A model generated the notes under the pieces. That model was not told where the DNA came from. It did no database searches and was given only the letters and a program-made list of their open reading frames with translations. The position numbers and the translations under genes are program-made. 55,278 bases of DNA from contig JAKPCH010000062.1 in NCBI GenBank assembly GCA_029553375.1, positions 1-55,278 of the forward strand, read 5' to 3'. Source of the DNA: Deltaproteobacteria bacterium (lineage in GTDB: Bacteria; Desulfobacterota; Syntrophia; Syntrophales; UBA8958). Shown here one piece after another: positions 39,460 to 47,782 of this stretch; within the stretch, counting starts at the first letter, position 1, and each line of letters starts with the position of its first letter.

Positions 39460-41040
39460 ATGCCCCGACGGCCCGATCCCGACGATCTCCTGGGCAAGAT
39501 CGGGAGGCTTTCCCAGATCGGTGTCGCCCTCACCGCCGAAAGAAACATCGACCGTCTCCTGGAGATGATCATCGAGGGTGCCTGCGACCTGACTAGGGCC
39601 GACGGCGGGACCCTCTACATCCTTTCCGAGGATGCCGACGCCCTCCGCTTCGCCATCGTCCGGAACGAGACCCTCAAGATCAAGATGGGCGGCACGGGGA
39701 CGCCCATCACCTGGCCGGCCGTGGCCCTCCATCTTCCCGACGGCCGGGAGAACCGCACCCAGGTCTCGGCCTACGCGGCCCTTACCGGCCAGGTCGTCAA
39801 TATCCCCGATGTCTATAACGCCGAGGGCTTCGATTTTTCCGGTACAAGGGAATTCGACGGCCGGACGGGTTATCGCTCCCGATCCATGCTCGTCGTGCCC
39901 ATGAGAGACCACGAGGGGGAGCTCATAGGCGTCCTCCAGCTTCTCAACGCCCGGGATGAGGCGACGGGTGAGGTGACGCCCTTTTCGGCGGAGGCCCGGA
40001 TGATGGCCGAATCACTGTCCTCACAGGCCGCCGTCGCCCTCTCCCAGAACAGGTTGATCAGGGATCTCGAGGAACTCCTCGAGTCCTTCATCACCTCCAT
40101 CGCCGCGGCGATCGACGAGAAGTCGCCTTACACGGGCGGCCACATCCGTCGTGTGGCGGAGCTCTCCCTCGCCATCGCCGGGAAGATAAACGAGTGCACC
40201 TCCGGCCCCTTCGCCGCCGTTCGCTTCACCGACGACGAGCTCAAGGAGCTCCGCTTCGCCGCCTGGCTCCATGACGTGGGCAAGATCACCACCCCGGAAT
40301 ACATCGTGGACAAGGCGACGAAGCTCGAGGCCCTCTTCGACCGCCTCGAGGTGATCAAGTTGCGTGCCCGGTTCGCGGCGGGTGATAGGGGGGCACAGGA
40401 GGGGTGGGTATCGCCTCGCGATCCCGAAAGCGGCGAGGAACCTTTGCCCGCCGACGCCTCGAGAAAAGGGCTGGAGGAAGACCTCGCCTTTCTGGAAGAA
40501 ATCAACCGGGGCGACCGTCTCCTCACCGACGTTGACCTGGCCAGGATCAGGGAGATCGCCGCACGGCGCTGCTGCATCGGGGGCGAGGAGGTGCCCTTAC
40601 TCACCGCCGAGGAGGTGGAAAACCTCTCGATCCGCCAGGGGACCCTCACGGGCAGGGAGCGGGAGATCATCAACAATCACGTCCGAATGACCATCAAGAT
40701 CCTCAGCAGCCTGCCCTTTCCGAGGAAACTCAAGAGGGTACCCCTCTTCGCGGGGGCCCATCATGAGAAGCTTGACGGGACCGGTTACCCCCAGGGACTC
40801 AAGGGCGACCTTCTGCCCCTCCAGGCCCGGATCCTCGCCTTCGCCGACGTCTTCGAGGCCCTGACGGCCAAGGACCGGCCTTACAAAAAGGGCAAGACCG
40901 TAAAAGAGGCCCTTAGGATCATGGAATTCATGGTCAAAGACGGTCATATCGACGGCGATATCTACGACCTCTTCGTGAGGGAGGGGATATACCGCGACTA
41001 CGGGGAGAGGGAACTCTCGCCCCACCAGCGGGATCTGTAG
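39460..41040 (+). CDS. GAF and HD-GYP domain protein (predicted cyclic-di-GMP phosphodiesterase)
   Basis: A 526-residue cytoplasmic signalling protein. Residues about 20-200 form a GAF sensor (ADGGTLYILSED, ALTGQVVNIPDVY, MLVVPMRDHEGELIGVLQLLNA). The HD-GYP domain follows from about 215: HIRRVAEL, LHDVGKITTPEYIVDKATKL, then HHEKLDGTGYPQGLKGD with the GYP, and AFADVFEALTAKDRPYKKG. It should hydrolyse cyclic-di-GMP. A segment of about 110 residues separates the HD and GYP halves, longer than usual and rich in charged residues. It begins 16 bases after nrdG. Confidence 0.92.
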   Translation: MPRRPDPDDLLGKIGRLSQIGVALTAERNIDRLLEMIIEGACDLTRADGGTLYILSEDADALRFAIVRNETLKIKMGGTGTPITWPAVALHLPDGRENRTQVSAYAALTGQVVNIPDVYNAEGFDFSGTREFDGRTGYRSRSMLVVPMRDHEGELIGVLQLLNARDEATGEVTPFSAEARMMAESLSSQAAVALSQNRLIRDLEELLESFITSIAAAIDEKSPYTGGHIRRVAELSLAIAGKINECTSGPFAAVRFTDDELKELRFAAWLHDVGKITTPEYIVDKATKLEALFDRLEVIKLRARFAAGDRGAQEGWVSPRDPESGEEPLPADASRKGLEEDLAFLEEINRGDRLLTDVDLARIREIAARRCCIGGEEVPLLTAEEVENLSIRQGTLTGREREIINNHVRMTIKILSSLPFPRKLKRVPLFAGAHHEKLDGTGYPQGLKGDLLPLQARILAFADVFEALTAKDRPYKKGKTVKEALRIMEFMVKDGHIDGDIYDLFVREGIYRDYGERELSPHQRDL

Positions 41041-41056
41041 AGGCCCCTCCCTTCCC

Positions 41057-42484
41057 CTAACGGGGGCCGGACGGCTCCCGGCCCCTTTGCCCCATGTCCC
41101 CGCGACCGGAAAGGGCCGCGATCTCCCCCTTCACCTCCTCGGCGCGGCCGTCTCCCGGCGGCAGGCTTTGGAGGGCCGCCTTGAAATGAAAAAGGGCGCT
41201 CTCCGTCCGTTTCTTCCTCTTGAAGTAGATCCCGAAGTTGTAGTGGGACTCGAACTTGTGGCCCGCCCGGCCGTGAATCTTCGCCAGGGTGTAGAAGTAA
41301 TCGTCGTCGTCGATCCGTTTGCCCTTCAGGAGATCCAACACGGAGACGGCCTTGTCAAAATCGCCCTTGGCCTCGTAGGCCTGGCCCAGCAGGAGGAGGG
41401 CCTCAGGGTCGCCTGGTTCGTGGCGCAGGCTTTCGTTCAGACAGAGGAGGGCTTCGTCCGTATGGCCCCCCTTGAGGTAGGTCCTGCCCAGGTCCCTGAG
41501 GATGTCCGCGTCCTGGGGCGCCAGGGACAGGGCCCGCCGGAACGTCGCGATGGCAAGATCTAAATTGCCCGCTTTCTCCTCCGTGACGGCGAGGCCGTAG
41601 AGGTCGTCCACGTCAAGAGGGTTTTTGTTCAGGCCATTCTGGAAACGGCGCCGGTTCGCCTCGAGATCGCCCGAGGTGATGAGGAGGCGGGTCTGAATCC
41701 TTTTGAAGTTCCCCAGGATGCTTTCCTTGCCCCGAGAAGAGTAGGCGGTCTGGATCAGGCCGTCGAGATAACGGACCCGTTCATCCGTCCCGGGGTGGGT
41801 GAGGAAGTAGGAAGGGACCGTGTTCGAGTAGAACTCGTATTTCCTCATGCTCTTCAGGAAATCCAGCATCGAGGGGGGGTCGTAACCCGCCCCCGCCAGG
41901 TACATCATGCCCAGGCGGTCCGCCTCTTCTTCCTGTTCCCGGCTGTAACGCAGGTAGAGGGAGGCGGCCGTGGCGTATGAGAAACCCATCATGGCGGCCG
42001 AGAGATCTCCCCCCCCACCGAGAAAGGCACCCGCCAGCATCCCCGCCAGGGCGGCCATGTTGAGCTTCTGCGACCTCTCGATGGTCTGGGCGATATGCCT
42101 GGCGTTGACGTGGGCGATCTCGTGGGCCAGGACGCCCGCCAGCTCGCTCTCCTTTTCGCAGAGGTTGATCAGGCCCCTGTTGACGTAGACGTAACCCCCG
42201 GGCGTGGCGAAGGCGTTGACGGCGTCGCTGCGGATGACGGAGAAGCGAAAATCGAACAGGCGCCTGTCGGAGGCCGAAAGGACGCGGTTGCCGACGGCGT
42301 TTACGTAGGCCGAGATTTTTTCGTCATGGAGGATGGCGTTGCTCTTGTCGAGTTTGTCGTAAAACTCCCGCCCGAGTTTCTTTTCGTCCTCGACGGTGAA
42401 GGAGGCCTCGGCCGGGAATCTCGACAACCCAGCGAGGACCGCCGCGAATATTAAAATCATCAGCTTCTTCTTGAAGGCACTCAT
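41057..42484 (-). CDS. M48-family metallopeptidase with C-terminal TPR repeats (BepA/YfgC-like)
   Basis: A 475-residue periplasmic protease. MSAFKKKLMILIFAAVLAGL is a signal peptide with cleavage near AEA (27). The zinc motif is H121-E-I-A-H125, preceded by PGGYVYVNRG and followed by an SREQEEEADRLG glutamate ligand. Two hydrophobic stretches (about 137-165) plug the active site as in BepA. From about residue 270 four to five TPR repeats follow (LDLAIATFRRALSLAPQDADIL, and so on). BepA-type proteins control outer-membrane protein assembly. The predicted promoter puts the transcript start almost at the ATG. Confidence 0.9.
   Translation of the reverse strand: MSAFKKKLMILIFAAVLAGLSRFPAEASFTVEDEKKLGREFYDKLDKSNAILHDEKISAYVNAVGNRVLSASDRRLFDFRFSVIRSDAVNAFATPGGYVYVNRGLINLCEKESELAGVLAHEIAHVNARHIAQTIERSQKLNMAALAGMLAGAFLGGGGDLSAAMMGFSYATAASLYLRYSREQEEEADRLGMMYLAGAGYDPPSMLDFLKSMRKYEFYSNTVPSYFLTHPGTDERVRYLDGLIQTAYSSRGKESILGNFKRIQTRLLITSGDLEANRRRFQNGLNKNPLDVDDLYGLAVTEEKAGNLDLAIATFRRALSLAPQDADILRDLGRTYLKGGHTDEALLCLNESLRHEPGDPEALLLLGQAYEAKGDFDKAVSVLDLLKGKRIDDDDYFYTLAKIHGRAGHKFESHYNFGIYFKRKKRTESALFHFKAALQSLPPGDGRAEEVKGEIAALSGRGDMGQRGREPSGPR
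41063..41088 (+). terminator. Possible terminator between convergent genes
   Basis: GGGGCCGG (41063-41070) and CCGGCCCC (41078-41085) form an 8-bp stem followed by only three T residues. It overlaps the last codons of the leftward peptidase gene, where it may stop transcripts from the HD-GYP gene. Confidence 0.4.
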
Positions 42485-42492
42485 ACCTCGGC

Positions 42493-42521
42493 CCTATAAC
42501 CCTTTTCCAGTGTTTGATCAA
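42493..42521 (-). promoter_or_regulatory. Putative sigma-70 promoter of the M48 peptidase gene
   Basis: Reading leftward, TTGATC (42521-42516), 17 bases, TATAGG (42498-42493). The -10 ends 8 bases before the ATG at 42484, so the transcript would be leaderless or nearly so. Confidence 0.5.
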
Positions 42522-42532
42522 GCCGTGATAAT
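42504..42532 (+). promoter_or_regulatory. Possible promoter of DUF2889-cmk-rpsA, overlapping the leftward one
   Basis: TTTCCA (42504-42509), 17 bases, GATAAT (42527-42532): four and five of six consensus bases. Start near 42539, about 50 bases before the ATG at 42592. It overlaps the opposite promoter. Confidence 0.35.
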
Positions 42533-42591
42533 TTTCGGGGATTTGTAATTCACCCCCCGTTGTGTTAAGGGGGGCGGGAAAGGGGGAGAAC

Positions 42592-43149
42592 ATGGCCAAG
42601 GGAGAACTTCTGCACGGCCGGACCATCGACATCCGGGTTTACGAACTTCAGGAGGGGCTCATCGAGGTGGAGGGAACCCTCCGGGATGAACGTTTCAAAC
42701 CCTACGTGATGTATTCGACGGGGGTGGTGAGTGACGGGGGCGTTGTCCATGACCTGGTCATTTCCCTCGTCATCGAGGTGCCGGCCATGCGCATCGTCGA
42801 TCTGGAAGTGAAGATGCCCGTCGCCCCCATGGAGGAGTGCCGCGAGGTGGGACAGGCCCTCAGGGGGCTCGTGGGCGCGGAGATCAAGCCCGGTTTCACG
42901 TCAGTGATCAAGAAGAGGTTCGGGGGGACGAGGGGCTGTCTCCATCTCAACAATCTGCTCCTCGCCATGAGTTCCGCGGCGATCCAGGGGATGTGGACCT
43001 ATTTCAGCGCCAGGAGGATGAAAGACGAGGGGGTCAAGATACCCAGGGGAAACATAGAGATGGTCGTCAACAGTTGCCGCATGTGGCGGGAAGACGGACC
43101 GCTGGTGGAGAGGATCCGCCGACGCCTCGACGAGGAGGAAAAGGGATGA
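42592..43149 (+). CDS. DUF2889 family protein
   Basis: A 185-residue protein of a family without known function. The match is by pattern: an N-terminal GRTIDIRVYELQEGLIEVEGTL beta-rich part, HDLVISLVIE, then EIKPGFTSVIKKRFGGTRGCLHLNNLLLAMSSAAIQ, the strongest DUF2889 signature. Cys139-like residues and a single late SCRMW Cys stand out, but no catalytic motif does. The ATG at 42592 has GGGGGAG upstream; an earlier frame start at 42562 lacks one. Its stop overlaps the cmk start (ATGA), so it is co-translated with cytidylate kinase. Confidence 0.85.
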   Translation: MAKGELLHGRTIDIRVYELQEGLIEVEGTLRDERFKPYVMYSTGVVSDGGVVHDLVISLVIEVPAMRIVDLEVKMPVAPMEECREVGQALRGLVGAEIKPGFTSVIKKRFGGTRGCLHLNNLLLAMSSAAIQGMWTYFSARRMKDEGVKIPRGNIEMVVNSCRMWREDGPLVERIRRRLDEEEKG

Positions 43150-43865
43150 GACCGCGCCCCCTCATTACCATCGATGGCCCCGCCGGCGTTGGTAAGAGCA
43201 CCGTGAGCCGCGAGCTCGCCAGGAGGCTTTCATATCTTTACCTCGATACGGGGGCCCTTTATCGGGCCGTGGCTTGGGCCATCTTGAAGGCCCGTGTCAA
43301 TCCCGCGGAAACGGCGGCATTGGAGAGGTTCCTGAGAGGGATCTCCATCTCCCTGGGGAAGGGCGAAGCCGGTCTGGGTGTCTTCGTGGACGGCTATGAG
43401 GTCTCTTGGGAACTGAGGACGGAGGAGGTCGGGATGACGGCGTCGGTGATCTCAGCCTACCCCACGGTTAGGGAGGCCCTCCTCGACATCCAGAGGGATT
43501 TCGCGAAAGAAGGGGGGGTCGTGGCCGAGGGCCGCGACATGGGGACGGTCGTCTTTCCCGACGCCGAGATCAAGTTCTTTCTCGACGCCGATCTGGACGA
43601 GCGGATCCGCCGGCGCTATGAAGAGCTGCGGCAGAGGGGGGAAGAGGCTGATTACGAGGCCCTGAGGGAGGCGATGGTCAAAAGGGACCGCCAGGACCGG
43701 GAGAGACCGATTGCCCCCCTGAGACCCCCGGCCGATGCCGTCGTCGTCGACGCGACAGTCCTCGACGCCGCCGGGGTCGTATCTTTGATGATGGGGGTCG
43801 TGGAGGCCTACCTTGTTTCTAAGGGGAAAAAAGATGCGAATCTGGCGGTGATCGGCGCCGAATAG
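43146..43865 (+). CDS. cmk: Cytidylate kinase
   Basis: A 239-residue (d)CMP kinase phosphorylating CMP/dCMP with ATP. GPAGVGKST is the P-loop at residue 11; YLDTGALYRAV, EGRDMGTVVFPDAEIKFFLDA and R-rich lid KRDRQDRERP are diagnostic. It starts inside the DUF2889 stop and is followed by rpsA, the gene order common in bacteria. The open frame reaches back to 42837, but only the part from 43146 is coding. Confidence 0.95.
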   Translation: MRPRPLITIDGPAGVGKSTVSRELARRLSYLYLDTGALYRAVAWAILKARVNPAETAALERFLRGISISLGKGEAGLGVFVDGYEVSWELRTEEVGMTASVISAYPTVREALLDIQRDFAKEGGVVAEGRDMGTVVFPDAEIKFFLDADLDERIRRRYEELRQRGEEADYEALREAMVKRDRQDRERPIAPLRPPADAVVVDATVLDAAGVVSLMMGVVEAYLVSKGKKDANLAVIGAE

Positions 43866-43867
43866 GC

Positions 43868-43896
43868 TTGATATTTTGTATGGTCTGTGATAGCAA
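43868..43896 (+). promoter_or_regulatory. Putative promoter of rpsA
   Basis: TTGATA (43868-43873), 17 bases, TAGCAA (43891-43896); five and three consensus bases. Start near 43903 places the rpsA start at the ATG 43943, not at the upstream TTG. Confidence 0.4.
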
Positions 43897-43942
43897 AGCA
43901 AGATTGCATGACCAATTGAAAAAAGCAGGGGGTAAGGGGTTA

Positions 43943-45721
43943 ATGGTTAACGGTAATTCCGACGTGTCAACTCAACAGGACCAGGAGAAGAAGGAGTTCA
44001 GGGATGGGCTGAATCGGAGTGTCGAAGAGGAGAAAGCGCCGGCGGCCAAGGAAGACGAGATGGGGTTCAAGGAGCTCTACGAACAGTCCCTTCAGGATGT
44101 TCAGCTCGGGACCATCGTCACGGGCAAGGTCGTCCAGGTGACGCCCGACGTCGTCATGGTGGACGTGGGGTGGAAGACGGAAGGTTACATACCCGCCCGG
44201 GAACTGAGGGATGAAGAGGGCAATCTCACCGTCGCCGAAGGCGACGAGGTGGAGGTCCTTGTCGACAGGCGGGACAGCGACGGCAACCTGGTCCTTTCCA
44301 GGGAGAAGGCGGCCAAGATCAAGGTATGGGACGAGATAAAGGCCGTCTGCGAGCAGAACGCCGTCATAAAAGGGACCGTCACGGCCCGCGTCAAGGGGGG
44401 GCTGTCGGTGGACATCGGCATACCCGCCTTTTTGCCGGGTTCGCAGGTTGATATCAGGCCTGTTCGCGACCTGGACCGCTACATAGGCCAGACCCTTACC
44501 TTCAATATTCTCAAATACGACCGCAAGAGGAACAACGTCGTCCTCTCCCGCCGGGAGATCCTGGAGCGGGAGCGGGAGATCGCCAAGAGACAGACCCTGG
44601 AGAATCTTGCCGAAGGCAAGGTGGTGGAAGGGGTGGTGAAGAACATCACCGACTACGGCGTCTTCGTCGATCTCGGCGGTATCGATGGTCTCCTTCACGT
44701 CACGGACATCTCCTGGGGCCGTGTAGGCCGTCCCGCCGATCTCTTCAATCGGGGTGACAAGATCCAGGTCAAGGTCCTTTCCTTCGATCCCGAAAAAGAA
44801 CGGGTGGCCTTGGGCATCAAGCAGTTGACCCCTAACCCCTGGGACAATATCGGCCAGAAGTACCCCGTGGGCGCCATCGTGAACGGCAAGGTCGTCAACC
44901 TGACGGACTACGGTGTCTTCGTGGAACTGGAGCCGGGCGTGGAGGGTCTCGTCCATGTCTCGGAGATGTTCTGGACGCGGGAGATCCGTCATCCCTCCAA
45001 GGTCCTCAAGGTGGGCCAGGAGGTCAAGGTGATGGTCCTCGAGGTCAACACGGAGGCGAAGCGCATCTCCCTCGGTCTGAAGCAGACCATGCCCAACCCG
45101 TGGGAGACCATCAAGGAAAAGTACCCCGAGGGCACCATCGTCAAGGGGGTGGTGAGGAACATCACCAATTTCGGCGTCTTCGTCGGTATCGAGGACGGGA
45201 TCGACGGCCTCATCCACCTCTCCGACATCTCTTGGAAACAGAAGGTCAAACATCCCTCGGAAATGTTCAAAAAAGGCCAGGAGATCGAGGCCATGGTCCT
45301 CAACGTCGATGTGGCCAACGAGAAGTTTTCCCTCGGTCTCAAGCAGATCGAGAAGAACCCCTGGGAGGAACTGGCCCAGAAGTATCCCCAGGGGACGGTG
45401 GTCACGGGGAAGGTCACCAACGTCACGGAGTTCGGGATCTTCGTGGAGATCGAGGAGGGGATAGAGGGGCTGGTCCATATCTCCGAGTTGAGCCAGAGGA
45501 GGGTGAAATCGGCCTCCGAGCTCTTCTCCGTGGGCGATGTCGTCTCGGCCATGGTGAAGAACATCGATCTGAAGAACCGCAAGATCCGCCTCAGCATCCG
45601 GGACTACGAAATCGCGGCGGAGGGGCCCACGGTCAAGCGGTACCTCAACAACCGTGAAAACGTCTCCTCCAATCTCGGCAAGGTCCTGGCGGACATCAAG
45701 ATCGGCGACAAGGAGACTTGA
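43943..45721 (+). CDS. rpsA: 30S ribosomal protein S1
   Basis: A 592-residue S1 protein that binds mRNA on the 30S subunit. Six S1 OB-fold repeats are visible at about residues 50-118, 135-200, 222-290, 307-377, 394-464 and 481-551, the last four with the repeated ITDYGVFVDLGGIDGLLHVTDISW pattern. Domains 1 and 2 are diverged, as in E. coli S1. The N-terminal tail is a charged 50-residue segment. ATG at 43943 has AAGGGG before it. Confidence 0.95.
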   Translation: MVNGNSDVSTQQDQEKKEFRDGLNRSVEEEKAPAAKEDEMGFKELYEQSLQDVQLGTIVTGKVVQVTPDVVMVDVGWKTEGYIPARELRDEEGNLTVAEGDEVEVLVDRRDSDGNLVLSREKAAKIKVWDEIKAVCEQNAVIKGTVTARVKGGLSVDIGIPAFLPGSQVDIRPVRDLDRYIGQTLTFNILKYDRKRNNVVLSRREILEREREIAKRQTLENLAEGKVVEGVVKNITDYGVFVDLGGIDGLLHVTDISWGRVGRPADLFNRGDKIQVKVLSFDPEKERVALGIKQLTPNPWDNIGQKYPVGAIVNGKVVNLTDYGVFVELEPGVEGLVHVSEMFWTREIRHPSKVLKVGQEVKVMVLEVNTEAKRISLGLKQTMPNPWETIKEKYPEGTIVKGVVRNITNFGVFVGIEDGIDGLIHLSDISWKQKVKHPSEMFKKGQEIEAMVLNVDVANEKFSLGLKQIEKNPWEELAQKYPQGTVVTGKVTNVTEFGIFVEIEEGIEGLVHISELSQRRVKSASELFSVGDVVSAMVKNIDLKNRKIRLSIRDYEIAAEGPTVKRYLNNRENVSSNLGKVLADIKIGDKET

Positions 45722-45734
45722 GCCCTAAACCGCC

Positions 45735-46637
45735 ATGCGGAGACACCCCGTTATACTGGGTCTTTTGATCCTGGTGGTTTTGGGGTTCGGTCTTTACCTC
45801 CTGTTTTACGCCTTCGGCGGCACGGGTAAGGGGCGTGTCTTTTCCCAGCCCAACAAGGTGGGCGTGGTGACGGTGGAGGGGATCGTCACCGACGCGTCCG
45901 ACGTCGTCCGTCAGATCGAGGAGATGGGAGAGGACGGGGCCGTCAAGGCGGTGGTCGTCCGCATCAACTCGCCCGGCGGCGGTGTCGCCCCGGCGGAGGA
46001 GATATTCGGCGCCCTCAAGGAGCTCAGGAAGAAAAAGAAGGTGGTCGCCTCCATGGGTTCCATCGCCGCCTCCGGGGCCTACCTGATCGCCTGCGCCTCC
46101 GATAGGATCGTGGCCAACCCCGGCAGCGTCACGGGCAGCCTCTCGGCGATTATGCACTTCGCCAACGCCGAGGCCCTCCTCAAGAAGATCGGCCTCCAGG
46201 CCACGGTAGTCAAGAGCGGCCGTTTCAAGGACATCGGGACGCCCGTCCGGGAGATGACGCCCGAGGAGAGGGAGCTCCTCCAAGGGGTCGTGGACGATAT
46301 ATACGATCATCTCCTCGACATCGTCTCCGCGGAGCGGAAGATCAAGAAGGAAGAGCTCCGCAAGATCGCCGACGGCCGGATCTTCACGGGAAGGCAGGCC
46401 AAGTCTTTGGGCCTCGTCGACGAGTTGGGGGATCAGGGCGCGGCGGTGCGCTTGGCGGGGAAATTGGGGGGGATTGAAGGGAAACCGGAGGTGGTCTACC
46501 CGCGGGGCAAGAAGAGAAGGCTCCGGGAGATCCTTATGCAGACCGCCCTCAGCGCCCTGTGGGAGCAGTGGCGGGGGCAGGAAGGCGCTTTCAGCGGCCC
46601 CTTCTACCTGTATCTGCCCCCTTCCGGCGGGGGATAA
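45735..46637 (+). CDS. sppA: Signal peptide peptidase SppA (single-domain type)
   Basis: A 300-residue inner-membrane serine protease that digests cleaved signal peptides. One N-terminal transmembrane helix (about 5-25), then the ClpP/crotonase-fold domain. The Ser/Lys dyad is Ser113 (SIAASGAYLIA) and Lys165 (SGRFKDIGTP), 52 residues apart as in the Bacillus enzyme. RINSPGGGV is the substrate-strand motif. It begins 13 bases after rpsA without a clear RBS. Confidence 0.94.
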   Translation: MRRHPVILGLLILVVLGFGLYLLFYAFGGTGKGRVFSQPNKVGVVTVEGIVTDASDVVRQIEEMGEDGAVKAVVVRINSPGGGVAPAEEIFGALKELRKKKKVVASMGSIAASGAYLIACASDRIVANPGSVTGSLSAIMHFANAEALLKKIGLQATVVKSGRFKDIGTPVREMTPEERELLQGVVDDIYDHLLDIVSAERKIKKEELRKIADGRIFTGRQAKSLGLVDELGDQGAAVRLAGKLGGIEGKPEVVYPRGKKRRLREILMQTALSALWEQWRGQEGAFSGPFYLYLPPSGGG

Positions 46638-46642
46638 GGGGT

Positions 46643-47422
46643 ATGTATCAGACCGTCATCGTCGAGAAACAGGGAGGCTACGCCGTCGTCACCCTGAATC
46701 GTCCCCGGGAGATGAACGCCTTAAGCCGGGAGATGCGAAGGGAGCTGGACGTGGTCTTCGCCGCCCTGGAAGGCGACGGGGAGGTCCGGGCGGTGATCGT
46801 CACGGGGGGGGATTACGTCTTTTCCGCCGGCATGGACCTCAAGGAGATGTCAACCCTCTCCGACGAGGAGATCGGGCCCTTCTTCACCTCCATCCTGAAG
46901 TACCTCGCCCGGATTTACACCTACGAGAAACCCGTCATCGCCGCCGTCGGCGGTATCGCCTTGGGGGGCGGCTTTAATCTCGCCACGGTCTGCGACATCA
47001 TCATCGCCTCCGAGAGCGCCATCTTCGGCCACCCGGAATTGAAATTCGGCCTCAACCCCCTCTTCAGCCCCCTGGAGCGCCGTGTGGGTCTCACCAAGGC
47101 CAAGGAGATCATCATGATCGGGGAACCCATCGGCGCCATCGAGGCCCTCAGGATCGGGCTGGTGAACAAGGTGGCCCCGCCGGAGCGCTTCATGGAGGAG
47201 GCCCGGGCCATGGCGGAACGTCTGGCCGCCGCCTCCCCCACCGTCATCACCGCCGTCAAGAAGGTGGCCGCCATGACGGCGCACCTTGACGATAAATCGG
47301 CCCTCGACCTCGAGTTCGACGTCATGGTCAGGCTCTATTCGAGCATGGAGAGGAAGGTGCGGATGAGCGAGTTCATGACGAGGGAGTTTCTGGAGAGGAT
47401 CCGCAAGCGGAGCCGTCTCTGA
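46643..47422 (+). CDS. Crotonase-fold protein lacking the first catalytic Glu
   Basis: A 259-residue enoyl-CoA hydratase/isomerase-family protein. FSAGMDLKEM and GGIALGGGFNLATVCD form the oxyanion hole. Asn112 occupies the place of the first catalytic Glu, Glu132 in FGHPELKFG keeps the second, and NPLFSPLERRVG replaces GGTQRL. It is close in pattern to the crotonase at 23313-24041. The ATG at 46643 (AAGGGGT upstream) is preferred over an open frame reaching back into sppA. Confidence 0.88.
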   Translation: MYQTVIVEKQGGYAVVTLNRPREMNALSREMRRELDVVFAALEGDGEVRAVIVTGGDYVFSAGMDLKEMSTLSDEEIGPFFTSILKYLARIYTYEKPVIAAVGGIALGGGFNLATVCDIIIASESAIFGHPELKFGLNPLFSPLERRVGLTKAKEIIMIGEPIGAIEALRIGLVNKVAPPERFMEEARAMAERLAAASPTVITAVKKVAAMTAHLDDKSALDLEFDVMVRLYSSMERKVRMSEFMTREFLERIRKRSRL

Positions 47423-47431
47423 CCCGAGCCC

Positions 47432-47713
47432 CTACGTGTTCCAGTCGCCGTCGGAAGACGCGAAATCCCTCAGTTGATCCCTTCTCTTCTTGTGCTGGAG
47501 TTTTTTTAGGGCCTTGGCCTCGATCTGGCGGATCCGCTCCCTCGTGACCCCCATCATCTCCCCCACCTCCTCCAAGGTGAAGGGGCCGAAGTTGCAGGCG
47601 ACCCACGTGCAATTGTAATACTGCTCGTTCTTCAAACGCCACTCGCACTGGGTGTCGTTGCAGATCTCCGTGATGAGGTGCCCCTTTTTCTTGCAGCGGT
47701 AGAAGTTCGTCAA
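47432..47713 (-). CDS. Small Cys-rich protein with a sigma-70 region 4 helix-turn-helix
   Basis: A 93-residue protein. The C-terminal half ([28 protein letters not shown]) is a sigma-70 region 4.2, the helix-turn-helix that reads the -35 element. The N-terminal half has five Cys (7, 18, 23, 35, 40) and a His in a short stretch, a likely zinc or iron-sulfur module. It lacks region 2, so it cannot be a whole sigma factor; it could modulate RNA polymerase or bind DNA. The TTG start at 47713 has AAGGAG 9 bases upstream; an ATG at 47746 would add 11 residues but lies upstream of the predicted transcript start. Confidence 0.8.
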   Translation of the reverse strand: MTNFYRCKKKGHLITEICNDTQCEWRLKNEQYYNCTWVACNFGPFTLEEVGEMMGVTRERIRQIEAKALKKLQHKKRRDQLRDFASSDGDWNT

Positions 47714-47746
47714 GGCTTCACTCTCCTTAGATGAAATCGCCAGCAT

Positions 47747-47775
47747 AACCTAATCATCACCCTTTTCTTTGTCAA
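47747..47775 (-). promoter_or_regulatory. Putative sigma-70 promoter of the region-4 protein
   Basis: Reading leftward, TTGACA (47775-47770), 17 bases, TAGGTT (47752-47747). The -35 is perfect, the -10 three of six. The -10 touches the ATG at 47746, so that ATG would not be in the transcript. Confidence 0.5.
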
Positions 47776-47782
47776 CGCCCCC

